Positions 29,679-39,327 of a stretch of DNA of 64,000 nt are shown piece after piece. A model generated the notes under the pieces. It was not told where the DNA came from. It ran no database searches and saw nothing but the letters and a program-made list of their open reading frames with translations. A program made the position numbers and the translations under genes. Numbering within the stretch: the first letter of the stretch is position 1; each line of letters opens with the position of its first letter. The stretch comes from Microvirga sp. 17 mud 1-3. Lineage in GTDB: Bacteria > Pseudomonadota > Alphaproteobacteria > Rhizobiales > Beijerinckiaceae. The stretch spans positions 3,969,001 through 4,033,000 of the forward strand of contig NZ_CP029481.1 of the NCBI RefSeq assembly GCF_003151255.1, given 5' to 3'.

Positions 29679-30917
29679 ATGACGAACGCTCCCGACCCGA
29701 TCCTCGGCCGCCGCGCCATGGCGATGCTCGACGCTCTTGCCCGCCACAGCGACGAGCCCGGCCGCCTGACGCGCCTTTATCTCTCGAAGGCCCACCGGGC
29801 CGCCGCAGAAGAGACCCTTGGCCTCATGCAGCAGGCCGGGCTTCGCAGCCACATCGATACGCTGGGCTCGGTGGTCGGCCGTCTCGAGGGGTCGAACCCG
29901 GATGCCCCGGCCCTCCTCATCGGCTCCCATATCGACACGGTGATCGATGCAGGCCGCTATGACGGCACGCTCGGCGTCGTTCTCGGGATCGTCGCCGTCG
30001 AGGCGCTTCGTGAGGCCGGTATCGTCCCGTCCTGTCCGATCGAGGTGATCGCGTTCGGCGATGAGGAGAACGCCCGCTTCCCGACTAATCTTTCCAGCTC
30101 CTACGCGCTCTCGGGCAACTACAGGTCGGAATGGCTCGATGGCGTCGATCAAGACGGTGTGACCCTCAGGGATGCCCTGACCGGCTTCGGCGGCGATCCT
30201 GCGCGCATCGGCGAGATCGCACGCGATCCTAAGCGCTATCGCGGCTATCTCGAAGTGCATATCGAACAGGGACCCCAGCTCGAAGCGGAGGGCCTGCCCG
30301 TCGGTCTCGTTTCGGCCATCAACGGCGTCAGCCGGGCGCGCATGTCGGTGATCGGCGAAGCGGGCCATGCCGGCACCGTGCCGATGACGATGCGGCGCGA
30401 TGCGCTTGCGGCGGCAGCCGAGATGATCGGCGCGGTGGAGCGCACAGGCGCGATCCGCGAGGACACGGTCGCGACCGTCGGCGTCGCAAAGGTGCAGCCC
30501 GGAGCCATCAACGTGATCCCGGCTCGCGTCGATCTCACCCTCGATGCCCGCTCGCCCGACGATGCGGTGCGTCACGCCATGGTGGCGGACATTCTCGCCG
30601 AATGCGAAGCCATCGCGGAGAAGCGCGGCGTGACGCTCTCGGTCGAGCCCTTCATGGACTCGCCCGCAACCCCCATGGACCGGGCACTGATCGGCCTGCT
30701 GGAAGAATCCGTCCGTGAAACAGGCCTCCCCGCGCGACATCTGGCATCCGGCGCCGGACACGATGCGGTCGCGATGGCGGCCCTCTGTCCGGTCGCGATG
30801 CTCTTTGTGCGCTGCAAGGGCGGCATCAGTCACAATCCCGCCGAGTCGATCACCGTCGAGGATGCGGACGTGGCAGCGCGCGTTCTGATCGAGACCGTCC
30901 GGAAGATCGTTGCGTGA
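29679..30917 (+). CDS. M20-family amidohydrolase: allantoate amidohydrolase / N-carbamoyl-L-amino acid hydrolase type
   Basis: 412 residues. Binuclear metal residues: H84 in IGSHIDTV, D95 in GRYDGTLGV, E129/E130 in GDEENARFP, a His in LEVHIEQGPQL and a late His in SGAGHDAVAMA. The dimerisation 'lid' domain (about 210-330, INGVSRARMSVIGEAGHAGTVPM) is characteristic. Enzymes of this group hydrolyse allantoate, ureidoglycine or N-carbamoyl amino acids. No purine-degradation genes lie adjacent, so the substrate stays open. The stop overlaps the acetyltransferase start by 4 nt. Confidence 0.85.
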   Translation: MTNAPDPILGRRAMAMLDALARHSDEPGRLTRLYLSKAHRAAAEETLGLMQQAGLRSHIDTLGSVVGRLEGSNPDAPALLIGSHIDTVIDAGRYDGTLGVVLGIVAVEALREAGIVPSCPIEVIAFGDEENARFPTNLSSSYALSGNYRSEWLDGVDQDGVTLRDALTGFGGDPARIGEIARDPKRYRGYLEVHIEQGPQLEAEGLPVGLVSAINGVSRARMSVIGEAGHAGTVPMTMRRDALAAAAEMIGAVERTGAIREDTVATVGVAKVQPGAINVIPARVDLTLDARSPDDAVRHAMVADILAECEAIAEKRGVTLSVEPFMDSPATPMDRALIGLLEESVRETGLPARHLASGAGHDAVAMAALCPVAMLFVRCKGGISHNPAESITVEDADVAARVLIETVRKIVA

Positions 30918-31351
30918 GCTGCGACATCGCGCTGGTCCCGACGCCCGATGAGGCGATCCACGTTTTCCTTCGCGACAGGCTTCGCGAGTTCAACCGGAAT
31001 GCGATCGATTCCGGCCATCCCTCCGGCGATCTGGCCGTCATCATTCGCGACGGCGAGAAGGAGCATATCATCGGCGGTTTGTGGGGCCGCACGGGGCGCG
31101 GATGGCTGTCCATCGAGCTGATCTTCGTGCCCGAAGAACTGCGCGGACAGGGAATCGCCCGTCGTCTGCTTGCGCTTGCCGAAGCCGAGGGATTGCGGCG
31201 CGGCTGCCATTCCGCATGGCTCGACACGCTTAATCCCGAGGCCGCGCTTCTCTACGAACGCCTGGGCTATCGGCGTTTCGGCGAGTTGAAAGATTATCCC
31301 GTCGGCAACAGCCGGATCTTTCTGCAGAAGCCGTTGAAAAACAAAATTTAA
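30914..31351 (+). CDS. GNAT-family N-acetyltransferase
   Basis: 145 residues from a GTG overlapping the previous stop (GTGA). The GNAT core is visible: WLSIELIFVPEELRGQGIARRLLALAEAEGLRRG contains the acetyl-CoA binding Q/R-x-x-G-x-G/A loop, followed by the C-terminal NPEAALLYERLGYRRFG motif. The acceptor is unknown. Coupling to the amidohydrolase suggests a linked role in amine or amino acid metabolism (inference). It converges with the next gene, with stops overlapping by 4 nt at TTAA. Confidence 0.82.
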   Translation: MSCDIALVPTPDEAIHVFLRDRLREFNRNAIDSGHPSGDLAVIIRDGEKEHIIGGLWGRTGRGWLSIELIFVPEELRGQGIARRLLALAEAEGLRRGCHSAWLDTLNPEAALLYERLGYRRFGELKDYPVGNSRIFLQKPLKNKI

Positions 31352-31869
31352 GCCCGTTCGCGCCATTCCTCGGAGAGGATGGCCCAGCGCTCGTGATCGC
31401 GCCATTCTCCGCCGATCCTGAGATAACGCGGAGAGTAGCCCTCCTGCCGGAACCCCAGCCGCTTCGCGAGGGCGCGGGACGACATGTTGCCCGGCTGGAT
31501 ATTCGCCTCGATCCGATGCAGGCCAAGTCCTTCGAACGCATGAGCGACGACGAGCGCGACCGCCTCGCTCATGAGGCCCCGTCCCTGCCAGCCGGCCATG
31601 CCGTAGTAACCGAGATAGGCGCTCTGGAAGAGTCCCCGCACGATTTCATTGAGGTTGACGACCCCGACGATCCGCCTGCTTTCGCGCTCCCGCGCGATGA
31701 AGCCGAGCGAGCGCTCACCGTCGCTGCGCGCCAGATAAGCCTGGAAGGACACCGCATCGCGACACGGATAGACCCATGGTTCGTGAACGTGGATGCTGGC
31801 GAGATTCGCAGCAATGAGCGCTGGACCGTCCGCATCCGATACGGGCCTGATGGCGACACGCAGCGTCAT
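31348..31869 (-). CDS. RimJ/RimL-like GNAT acetyltransferase
   Basis: 173 residues. SAYLGYYGMAGWQGRGLMSEAVALVVAHAFEGLGLHRIEANIQPGNMSSRALAKRLGFRQEG is a full RimJ-type GNAT core, with the acetyl-CoA loop QGRGLMSEA. Family members acetylate N-terminal Ser/Ala of ribosomal proteins or other amines; S5 Ala acetyltransferase RimJ is the nearest in form. It is transcribed alone, facing the other acetyltransferase. Confidence 0.83.
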   Translation of the reverse strand: MTLRVAIRPVSDADGPALIAANLASIHVHEPWVYPCRDAVSFQAYLARSDGERSLGFIARERESRRIVGVVNLNEIVRGLFQSAYLGYYGMAGWQGRGLMSEAVALVVAHAFEGLGLHRIEANIQPGNMSSRALAKRLGFRQEGYSPRYLRIGGEWRDHERWAILSEEWRERA

Positions 31870-31949
31870 GACTTCTCCCTGAAATTCGGGAACCTTGGCA
31901 TCTCGTTACCGTTGTCGTCCGTCACTGTAACATACCGAAGGATCGGATT

Positions 31950-32255
31950 ATGCGAGCCATTCTCCTCCCGGCTTTCGCCGCTGCCCTTGGCATGGGGTTC
32001 TTTGTCGCTCCCGAAGCGCAGGCCCGTTTCAACGGAGCTCAGGTGCAGGCTCCTTCTCTCGTGGAGGATGTCGCTTGCGTGACGCGCCGCGTCCGGACCG
32101 TGCGGCCGAATGGACGCGTCGTCTACCGCACCGTGCGCCAATGCGGCGTGCGACCGGGCTGGCACCATCGTGCGGGTCCCTGCCGCATGATCCGGGAACG
32201 CATCGTGCGCCCGAACGGAAGCGTCGTGTATCGTACGGTGCGCCGCTGCCGTTGA
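31950..32255 (+). CDS. Secreted Arg-rich protein with an internally duplicated Cys-bounded unit
   Basis: 101 residues with a signal peptide (about 1-26, ending EAQA). The mature part contains two 23-residue units, C43-C65 and C78-C100, sharing VRPNG-x-VVYRTVR and each beginning and ending with Cys. The Cys spacing is identical (22). Each unit could form a disulfide-closed hairpin in the periplasm or outside. The mature protein is very basic. I do not recognise a named family. A strong terminator follows 14 nt after the stop, supporting a discrete gene. Confidence 0.7.
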   Translation: MRAILLPAFAAALGMGFFVAPEAQARFNGAQVQAPSLVEDVACVTRRVRTVRPNGRVVYRTVRQCGVRPGWHHRAGPCRMIRERIVRPNGSVVYRTVRRCR

Positions 32256-32268
32256 TCCAACAGCCCTG

Positions 32269-32294
32269 AAAGGGCCCGGTTTCCGGGCCCTTTT
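32269..32294 (+). terminator. Rho-independent terminator
   Basis: An 11-bp perfect stem AAAGGGCCCGG / CCGGGCCCTTT (32269-32279 with 32283-32293) with loop TTT. It lies between the secreted-protein gene and the end of the convergent lyase gene and, being symmetrical (A-run and T-run), could work both ways. Confidence 0.8.
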
Positions 32295-32300
32295 CATTGT

Positions 32301-33932
32301 CTATTCCAACGCACCGACAGCGTTCTCAACGGCTTCCACGACGGCGCCGGAGCGTACAAGCTCGAGCGCCTGACGCATCTCGGTCGCATACCAGCGGTCG
32401 CCATCGAGCGCCGGCGGGATGACGGCGCGGATCGCCTCGAAAGCGGCCGTTGATCCTTTGCCCAGGGGATAATCCTTCGCCACGGGCTCGACGAGCGTGA
32501 GGGCCTGCGCGGCCATCAGCAGCTCTCCGGCAATGATCTGCTCCACATTCTCCACGATGGTGCGCGCCTTGCGCCCGCACCATGTCGAGTTCGACACATG
32601 GTCCTCGGCATTGGATTTGCCAGGGATGGAATCGACGGAGCCCGGCGTGGCAAGGCCGCGATTTTCCATGACGAGGGCCGACATGGAGCACTGCACCGTG
32701 GCGAAGCCCGTGTTGAGGCCCCGCTTGCCGGCCAGGAGATTGCGCGGCAAGCCATAGGACATGGTGGGGTCGATGAGGCGGGCGAGCCGCCGCTCGGAAA
32801 TCGCGCCGAGATCCGCCATCGCGATTGCCAGGAAATCCATGGCCTGCGCCACGTATTGTCCGTGGAAATGACCGCCCGAAATCGAGACGTAGCCGCCCTC
32901 GCCGTTATCGAAGATCAGCGGATTGTCGGTCGCGGAGTTCATCTCCGTGCCGATGATGCGCTCGACATATTCCACAGCCTCGACGGCAGGACCATGGACC
33001 TGCGGCGTGCAGCGCAGGGAATACACGTCCTGCACACGGGGCGAGGCCGGCGTGCCGGGCTGGCGCGCCTCGTCGGGGAAGACCACGTCCCGCGCGGCCT
33101 GCGAGCAGCGCCGGGACCCGTCGAGAATGCGCAGCAGGTTGCGCGCGATCCGCGCCTGACCGGGATGCGGACGCGCCTTGTGCACGCGCGGATCGAAAGC
33201 CGCCAGCTCTCCGCGCATCGCCTCCAGCGAGAGGCACATGGCGATGTCGGCCTGCTTCAGGAGGCGGCGCGCGTCATAGGTCGCGAGAGCGCCGAGGGCG
33301 AGGGATGCGGTCGAGCCGTTGATGAGAGCCGAGGCATCCTTGGCGCCGAGCTCGAAATCAGGGTCGAAGCCGGCCTTCGCGATGGCCTCGCGCGCCGGCA
33401 TGCGACGCTCCTTATAGACCATCTCGGCCTCGTCGAAGCCGCACACGGCGCCCGCCATATGGGCAAGCGGCGCCAGATCGCCGGAGGCGCCCACAGAGCC
33501 CTTCTGCGGGATGACGGGGTGCAGGCCGGCATTGAGGAAATCGATGAGCCGCTCCACGAGCTCGACGCGAGGGCCGGAATAGTTGGACGCGAAGGCATTG
33601 GCGCGCAGCAGCATCATCGCCCGCGTCACATCCTCCGGAAACGGCTCTCCAACGCCCGTGGCATGGGCATAGACGGACTTGCGCTGATACTCCGCCATGT
33701 CGGCGATGAGGACACGCTGGTCCTTGAACAGCCCGACGCCGGTATTAAAGGCGTACATGAGCGGCGCATCGTCATGCATCCAGTGGCTGTCGATATAATC
33801 CCGCGTCGCCGCGATCCGCTCCCGGGCCTGCGGGTGCAGGGCCGCCTTCTCGAAGCGCCCTTTGCCGTTGGGGCGCGCTACGCGCACCACATCGCCGATC
33901 CTGAGCTTCGCTCCGTCGATCTTGACCGTCAT
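32301..33932 (-). CDS. Aromatic amino acid lyase, histidine ammonia-lyase-like
   Basis: 543 residues from the ATG at 33932. The autocatalytic MIO triad is A149-S150-G151 in KGSVGASGDLAPLAH. NTGVGLFKDQRV is the inner loop with the general base region. The ring-selectivity pair is Ala89-His90 in VYAHATGVG: the His position matches HutH (Ser-His), not the His-Leu of tyrosine or Phe-Leu of phenylalanine lyases. It would deaminate L-His to urocanate or a related amino acid. It is about 30 residues longer than HutH and the INGSTAS block differs from ING(T)Q of HutH, so substrate is uncertain. No hutU, hutI or hutG is nearby. Confidence 0.8.
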   Translation of the reverse strand: MTVKIDGAKLRIGDVVRVARPNGKGRFEKAALHPQARERIAATRDYIDSHWMHDDAPLMYAFNTGVGLFKDQRVLIADMAEYQRKSVYAHATGVGEPFPEDVTRAMMLLRANAFASNYSGPRVELVERLIDFLNAGLHPVIPQKGSVGASGDLAPLAHMAGAVCGFDEAEMVYKERRMPAREAIAKAGFDPDFELGAKDASALINGSTASLALGALATYDARRLLKQADIAMCLSLEAMRGELAAFDPRVHKARPHPGQARIARNLLRILDGSRRCSQAARDVVFPDEARQPGTPASPRVQDVYSLRCTPQVHGPAVEAVEYVERIIGTEMNSATDNPLIFDNGEGGYVSISGGHFHGQYVAQAMDFLAIAMADLGAISERRLARLIDPTMSYGLPRNLLAGKRGLNTGFATVQCSMSALVMENRGLATPGSVDSIPGKSNAEDHVSNSTWCGRKARTIVENVEQIIAGELLMAAQALTLVEPVAKDYPLGKGSTAAFEAIRAVIPPALDGDRWYATEMRQALELVRSGAVVEAVENAVGALE

Positions 33933-34076
33933 GCTTCGTCCTCGCGTTTCATCGAGGCATAACGGCGCCACCGGCCCGGCGCAACAGGAACCGAATCAAG
34001 CCAAGCGCCGGCCGCCCGGCCTGAGACCGGACACCGTGCGTCGGCGCCTACCCTGAAAAGCGACGTTGCGTCCTTG

Positions 34077-35153
<1,077 letters not shown>

Positions 35154-35212
35154 CGTCTCAATCCTTCAAATCGGCTCGGGCCCTTTTTGGCGGCCCGGAA
35201 TGTCTTTTCGAT

Positions 35213-35247
35213 AAAAATCCGCGCCGCCCCTCGGAAAAAGGGGCGGC
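35213..35247 (-). terminator. Terminator-like hairpin between ugpE and ugpC
   Basis: A 9-bp stem GCCGCCCCT / AGGGGCGGC (35223-35231 with 35239-35247). On the minus strand it is followed, after 5 nt, by TTTTT (35217-35213). It probably attenuates read-through into ugpC. The T-run is offset, so termination would be partial. Confidence 0.5.
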
Positions 35248-35254
35248 TCCGGCC

Positions 35255-36103
35255 TTACTTTTCCGTTTCCACGAGCCCCTTCACGAAGAGGCGCTGCATG
35301 AAGACCACCACCAGGACCGGCGGGATCATGGCGAGAACGGCCGTCGTCATGGCGATCTGCCACTCGGTCAGGGCGTCCTGCGTCGTGATCATCTTCTTGA
35401 TGCCGATCACGATGGTCTGCATCGAGCTCTTCGTGGTGATCAGGAGCGGCCAGAGATACTGGTTCCAGCCATAGATGAACTGAATGACGAAGAGCGCCGC
35501 GATCGTCGTGAGCGACAGGGGCAGAAGCGTGTCCTTGAAGAACCGGAAGGGACCGGCGCCATCGATCTTGGAGGCCTCAAGCAGCTCGTCCGGGATCGTC
35601 ATGAAGAACTGCCGGAACAGCAACGTTCCGGTCGCGGATGCGATGAGCGGGAGGATGAGGCCCGTATAGGTGTCGAGCAGGCCGAGATCCGCGACGATCT
35701 TGTAGGTCGGGTAGATGCGGACTTCTACGGGCAGCATCAGGGTGATGAAGATCACCCAGAACGCCGTCATGCGCAGGGGGAAGCGGAAATAGACCACCGC
35801 GAAGGCGGACAGGACCGAGATGAAAATCTTACCGACCGCGATGCCCATCGCCATGATGAAGGAGTTCATCATCATGAGGCCTACAGGCTCGCGGGAGGTG
35901 CGAGAGGCTCCGACGAACATCGTCCGATAGTAGTTCTCGGCGGCCTGGTCGCCCGGCACGAGCGGCATGTTGCCGTTGCTGATCGTTGCCGCATCGAAGG
36001 TCGAGGCCAGGATCGCCAGGTAGACCGGAAAGGCCACGATGACGACGCCGACGAACAGGACGAAATAGGCGACGAGGTTTCTGTAGCGTCTGTTCTCGAC
36101 CAT
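35255..36103 (-). CDS. ugpE: Glycerol-3-phosphate ABC transporter permease UgpE
   Basis: 282 residues with six predicted membrane helices. The EAA docking motif is IPDELLEASKIDGAGPFRFFKDTLLPLS. FIYGWNQYLWPLLITT and the N-terminal SNGNMPLVPGDQAAENYYRT segment are UgpE-typical. It forms the inner-membrane channel with UgpA. Start and upstream stop share one base (TGATG), which indicates coupled translation. Confidence 0.9.
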   Translation of the reverse strand: MVENRRYRNLVAYFVLFVGVVIVAFPVYLAILASTFDAATISNGNMPLVPGDQAAENYYRTMFVGASRTSREPVGLMMMNSFIMAMGIAVGKIFISVLSAFAVVYFRFPLRMTAFWVIFITLMLPVEVRIYPTYKIVADLGLLDTYTGLILPLIASATGTLLFRQFFMTIPDELLEASKIDGAGPFRFFKDTLLPLSLTTIAALFVIQFIYGWNQYLWPLLITTKSSMQTIVIGIKKMITTQDALTEWQIAMTTAVLAMIPPVLVVVFMQRLFVKGLVETEK

Positions 36104-36984
36104 CAGTATTGCACCTTACGCTCGACATAACGGAATTGGATGGCCGTGAGTGCGATCACGATGATCATGAGGATCACGGATTGTGCCGCCGAGCCGCCAA
36201 GGTCGCCGCCGAGGCGCCCATCCGCATAGACCTTGTAGACCAGGGTGGTCGTCTGGCCGGCCGGTCCGCCGCCCGTCACGGCATCGATGATGCCGAACGT
36301 GTCGAAGAAGACATAGACGATGTTCACGACGATCAGGAAGAAGGTCGTGGGCGACAGGAGCGGGAAGATGATCGTCCAGAAGCGCCGGATCGGCCCCGAG
36401 CCGTCGATGGCGGCCGCCTCGATCACGCTCTTCGGGATCGCCTGCAGGCCGGCAAGGAAGAACAGGAAGTTATAGCTGATCTGCTTCCAGGTCGCCGAAA
36501 GGATCAGCAGGAGCATGGCGTGCTTCGCGTTGAGCATCGGGTTCCAGTCGATGCCCATGGCCTTGATCGGCCGCGAAAGGGTGCCGAGGGTGGGGTGGAA
36601 CATGAAGATCCACAGGACGCCCGCGATGGCCGGAGCGACCGCGTAGGGCCAGATCAGGAGGGTCTTGTAGGCCTCGCCGCCGCGCAGCTGCTTGTCGGCC
36701 TGGGTGGCCAGGAGCAGGGCGCAGGCCAGGGACAGGATGGCGACCGAGGAGGAGAACACGACCGTCGTCATCATCGCCCGGTAATATTCGGGCTGCGCGA
36801 AGAGGTGGCGGTAGTTCTCGAAACCGACGAACTCGCTCGAGAGGCCGAAGGCGTCCTCGAGCAGGAAAGACTGCCAGACGGCCTGGCTGGCGGGCAGGTA
36901 GAAGAAGATGACCGTGATCGCGAGCTGCGGGAGAAGCAGCGCATAGGGCAGGATCTTGCTGGAGAAGAAAGCTCGTTTTTCCAT
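36103..36984 (-). CDS. ugpA: Glycerol-3-phosphate ABC transporter permease UgpA
   Basis: 293 residues, six membrane helices. The N-terminus [31 protein letters not shown] is the UgpA/MalF-like first helix, and the EAA loop [30 protein letters not shown] docks the ATPase. It partners UgpE, encoded immediately downstream. It is separated from ugpB by 116 nt that hold a strong stem-loop. Confidence 0.9.
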   Translation of the reverse strand: MEKRAFFSSKILPYALLLPQLAITVIFFYLPASQAVWQSFLLEDAFGLSSEFVGFENYRHLFAQPEYYRAMMTTVVFSSSVAILSLACALLLATQADKQLRGGEAYKTLLIWPYAVAPAIAGVLWIFMFHPTLGTLSRPIKAMGIDWNPMLNAKHAMLLLILSATWKQISYNFLFFLAGLQAIPKSVIEAAAIDGSGPIRRFWTIIFPLLSPTTFFLIVVNIVYVFFDTFGIIDAVTGGGPAGQTTTLVYKVYADGRLGGDLGGSAAQSVILMIIVIALTAIQFRYVERKVQY

Positions 36985-37047
36985 CGCGCTCAGGCATCCG
37001 GTGGCGAGCAGGGCCGAAACCCTGGGTCGCGGTCTGTTTATACAATC

Positions 37048-37076
37048 ATCCCGGGCGACGGTGAGTCGCCCGGGAT
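37048..37076 (-). other. Intercistronic stem-loop between ugpB and ugpA
   Basis: A 12-bp inverted repeat ATCCCGGGCGAC / GTCGCCCGGGAT (37048-37059 with 37065-37076), loop GGTGA. No U-run follows on the minus strand, so it is more likely an mRNA-stabilising hairpin protecting ugpB 3' ends than a full terminator. The effect would be more binding protein than permease. Confidence 0.65.
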
Positions 37077-37100
37077 CAGATCAGGTTCAGTCAGTTAGGT

Positions 37101-38411
37101 TTAACGGCTGACGGTCCGCTCGAACTGGCGCAGGATCTGGTTGCCGCGGGACACGGCCGCGTCGAGCGCGTCCTTGGCCGACTTCTGGCCGGCCAGCGCC
37201 GCCTCGATTTCCTCCGACCACACGTCGCGCAGCTGGACCATGTTGCCGAGGCGCAGGCCGCGGGAATTCTCGGTCGGCTCCTTGGTGGTCAGCTCAATCA
37301 GAGGCGTCTGCAGGACCGGGTTCTTCTCATAGAAGCCCGAAGCCTTGGTCTTCTCGTAAGCCGCCTTGGTGATCGGGAGATAGCCCGATTCCTGGTGCAG
37401 GCGGGCCTGACGGTCGGTATCGGACAGGAAGGCGAGGAACTTGGCCACACCCTTGTACTCCTCAGCCGACTTGCCGCCCATGACCCACAGGGAAGCGCCG
37501 CCGATGATCGAGTTCTGCGGGGCGTCCTTCACGTCCGGATAATAGGGCATCGGGACGGAGGTGTAGTCGAACTTCGCGTTCGCCTTCACGTTGCCGTAGA
37601 AGCCCGAGGAGGTCAGGAAGATCGCGCATTCACCCGAGGTGAAGCGGCCCTCGGAGCGGCTGTCGCGGCCCGAATAGTCGAAGGTCTTGTCCTTCTGCAG
37701 CTCGATCAGCTTCTCGAGGTGCTTGACGTGGAGCGGCGAGTTGAACTTCAGCTCCGTGTCGAAGCCGTCGAGGCCGTTGGCCTTGGTCGACAGCGGGACG
37801 TTGTGCCAGGCCGAGAACTGCTCGATCATGGCCCAGGTGATCCAGGCGGAGCTGAAGCCGCAGGTATTGTGCCCGGCGGCCTTGAGCTTCTTGCCGGCCT
37901 CGAACACTTCCGGCCAGGTCTTCGGAATCTCGTTGACGCCCGCCTTCTTCAGCTCGTCCTTGTTGATCCACATGACCATGGACGAGGAGTTGAACGGGAA
38001 GGATAGCATCTCGCCCTTGGCGGTCGAGTAGTAGCCCGTGATCGTCGGCAGATAGGCCTGGGGATCGAACTTCTCGCCCGCATCGGCCATGAGCTGGTAG
38101 ACCGGCTTGATAGCGCCCTTGGCGGCCATCATGGTGGCGGTGCCGACCTCGAAGACCTGCAGGATGTGCGGAGCATTGCCGGCACGGAAGGCCGCGATGC
38201 CGGCATTCATGGTGTCGGCGTACTGGCCTTTGTAGCTCACGACGACCTTATAGTCGCTCTGCGACTTGTTGAACTCGTCGGCCAGGCGGTTCACCACGTC
38301 GTTGTTGGCACCCGTCATGGCGTGCCACCACTGGATTTCCGTCTGCGCGAAGGCCGAGGTGCTCGTCGCGAGGCCCAGAGCCAACGCGGCGAGGAAGGAC
38401 TTATGCTTCAT
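37101..38411 (-). CDS. ugpB: Glycerol-3-phosphate ABC transporter substrate-binding protein UgpB
   Basis: 436 residues. The ATG at 38411 is chosen because GGGAGAG lies about 6 nt upstream and it begins a proper signal peptide (1-22, ending SAFA). The mature start QTEIQWWHAMTGANNDVVNRLADEFN is UgpB-specific. SSAWITWAMIEQFSAWHN and RLHQESGYLPITKAAYE carry ligand-site Trp and Tyr residues. It captures sn-glycerol-3-phosphate or glycerophosphodiesters in the periplasm. Direct repeats resembling a Pho box lie 69-97 nt upstream, suggesting phosphate-starvation control as in E. coli. Confidence 0.92.
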   Translation of the reverse strand: MKHKSFLAALALGLATSTSAFAQTEIQWWHAMTGANNDVVNRLADEFNKSQSDYKVVVSYKGQYADTMNAGIAAFRAGNAPHILQVFEVGTATMMAAKGAIKPVYQLMADAGEKFDPQAYLPTITGYYSTAKGEMLSFPFNSSSMVMWINKDELKKAGVNEIPKTWPEVFEAGKKLKAAGHNTCGFSSAWITWAMIEQFSAWHNVPLSTKANGLDGFDTELKFNSPLHVKHLEKLIELQKDKTFDYSGRDSRSEGRFTSGECAIFLTSSGFYGNVKANAKFDYTSVPMPYYPDVKDAPQNSIIGGASLWVMGGKSAEEYKGVAKFLAFLSDTDRQARLHQESGYLPITKAAYEKTKASGFYEKNPVLQTPLIELTTKEPTENSRGLRLGNMVQLRDVWSEEIEAALAGQKSAKDALDAAVSRGNQILRQFERTVSR

Positions 38412-38479
38412 AACCGATCTCTCCCTTGTCATCCCGTCAGGGATGTTCTTGTCGTTCATCACCCCGACACGAAGGTGGG

Positions 38480-38508
38480 ATGACGCCTTTGTGACAAAAC
38501 CATGACAA
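38480..38508 (-). promoter_or_regulatory. Candidate Pho box (PhoB site) upstream of ugpBAEC
   Basis: Read on the minus strand: TTGTCAT, GGTT, TTGTCAC, AAAG, GCGTCAT. That is three 7-mers at 11-bp spacing with 4-bp spacers, matching the PhoB half-site consensus (C/T)TGTCAT. The site ends 69 nt before the ugpB start, a normal activator distance. E. coli ugp is PhoB-controlled, so the assignment is functionally consistent. Confidence 0.7.
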
Positions 38509-38620
38509 GCATAGCCGGCTTCAAAATGGAAGCCCTTTCTTCGGTCAGGCTTAATGGCCGCAACGGAACGGTGGGGACCGGTATTCGTTGGACAACCATT
38601 GTCCCAACGGAAGACTTCCC

Positions 38621-39304
38621 ATGCCGCATCTGGTGACCGCCCTTTTCGAGAATTCCGGCCAGGCCCAGCGGGCCCTGCAGGCGCTGCTGGAGACGGGAAT
38701 GACCGCTTCCCGGATCTCCATCGCGGGCATTCCCGAAGGGCGAACCGTCTCGTCGATCTCCGGCTTCCGCACCCTCTCGGCCGGAGACGAGGCAGTCCGC
38801 GAACTGCGGGAGCTTTCCCTGCCGGAGGAAGATCTGCATGCCTATACGCGGGCGCTGCAGCGTGGCCGGACCCTCGTGGCCGTCCAGGCGAGCGGGCAGG
38901 ACCGGGACGAGACGATCAGGATCCTCGAGATGTTCGAGCCCATCGAGCTGGAGGATGGGGGTCGCGCCCCTGAGGCTGGCGGTTCCACGGATAAAGGCGC
39001 GGTCGATCCCGGCGCCCCTCTCGCCGCAGGCCTGACGGGCGGCGCGGCCGAGGGCCTGACCAATACTGGGGCCCTGCCGGGCATGGGCGCCATGGCCGAA
39101 GGGAGCGATCTCGGAACCGCCGACCTGAGAACGGACGATGCAAGACAGGGCGGCAGCACCCACACGACGGAGAATGCCCGCAACCGGGAGGAGCAGCCCG
39201 GCGTCGACGCGCTTCGCAGCGCCGCTGCCGCACCGGGCGGACAGGGCCGCCTTCGTCTCGATACGGCCCGGCGGGGTCCGGTCAGAAGCTACGAGAGCGA
39301 GTAA
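38621..39304 (+). CDS. General-stress-protein-like (YflT-type N-domain) with disordered tail
   Basis: 227 residues from the ATG at 38621 (GGAAG site upstream). Residues 1-115 look like the YflT/GSP17M fold: PHLVTALFENSGQAQRALQALLETGMTASRISIAG, a central acidic helix and LVAVQASGQDRDETIRILEMFEP. The rest (about 120-227) is Gly/Ala/Asp-rich and probably disordered. Such proteins are induced by general stress, but their biochemical role is unknown. It stands alone between ugpB (divergent) and the FAD oxidase (convergent). Confidence 0.65.
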   Translation: MPHLVTALFENSGQAQRALQALLETGMTASRISIAGIPEGRTVSSISGFRTLSAGDEAVRELRELSLPEEDLHAYTRALQRGRTLVAVQASGQDRDETIRILEMFEPIELEDGGRAPEAGGSTDKGAVDPGAPLAAGLTGGAAEGLTNTGALPGMGAMAEGSDLGTADLRTDDARQGGSTHTTENARNREEQPGVDALRSAAAAPGGQGRLRLDTARRGPVRSYESE

Positions 39305-39327
39305 TCCCGCCCGCGTCCACCTCTTGG

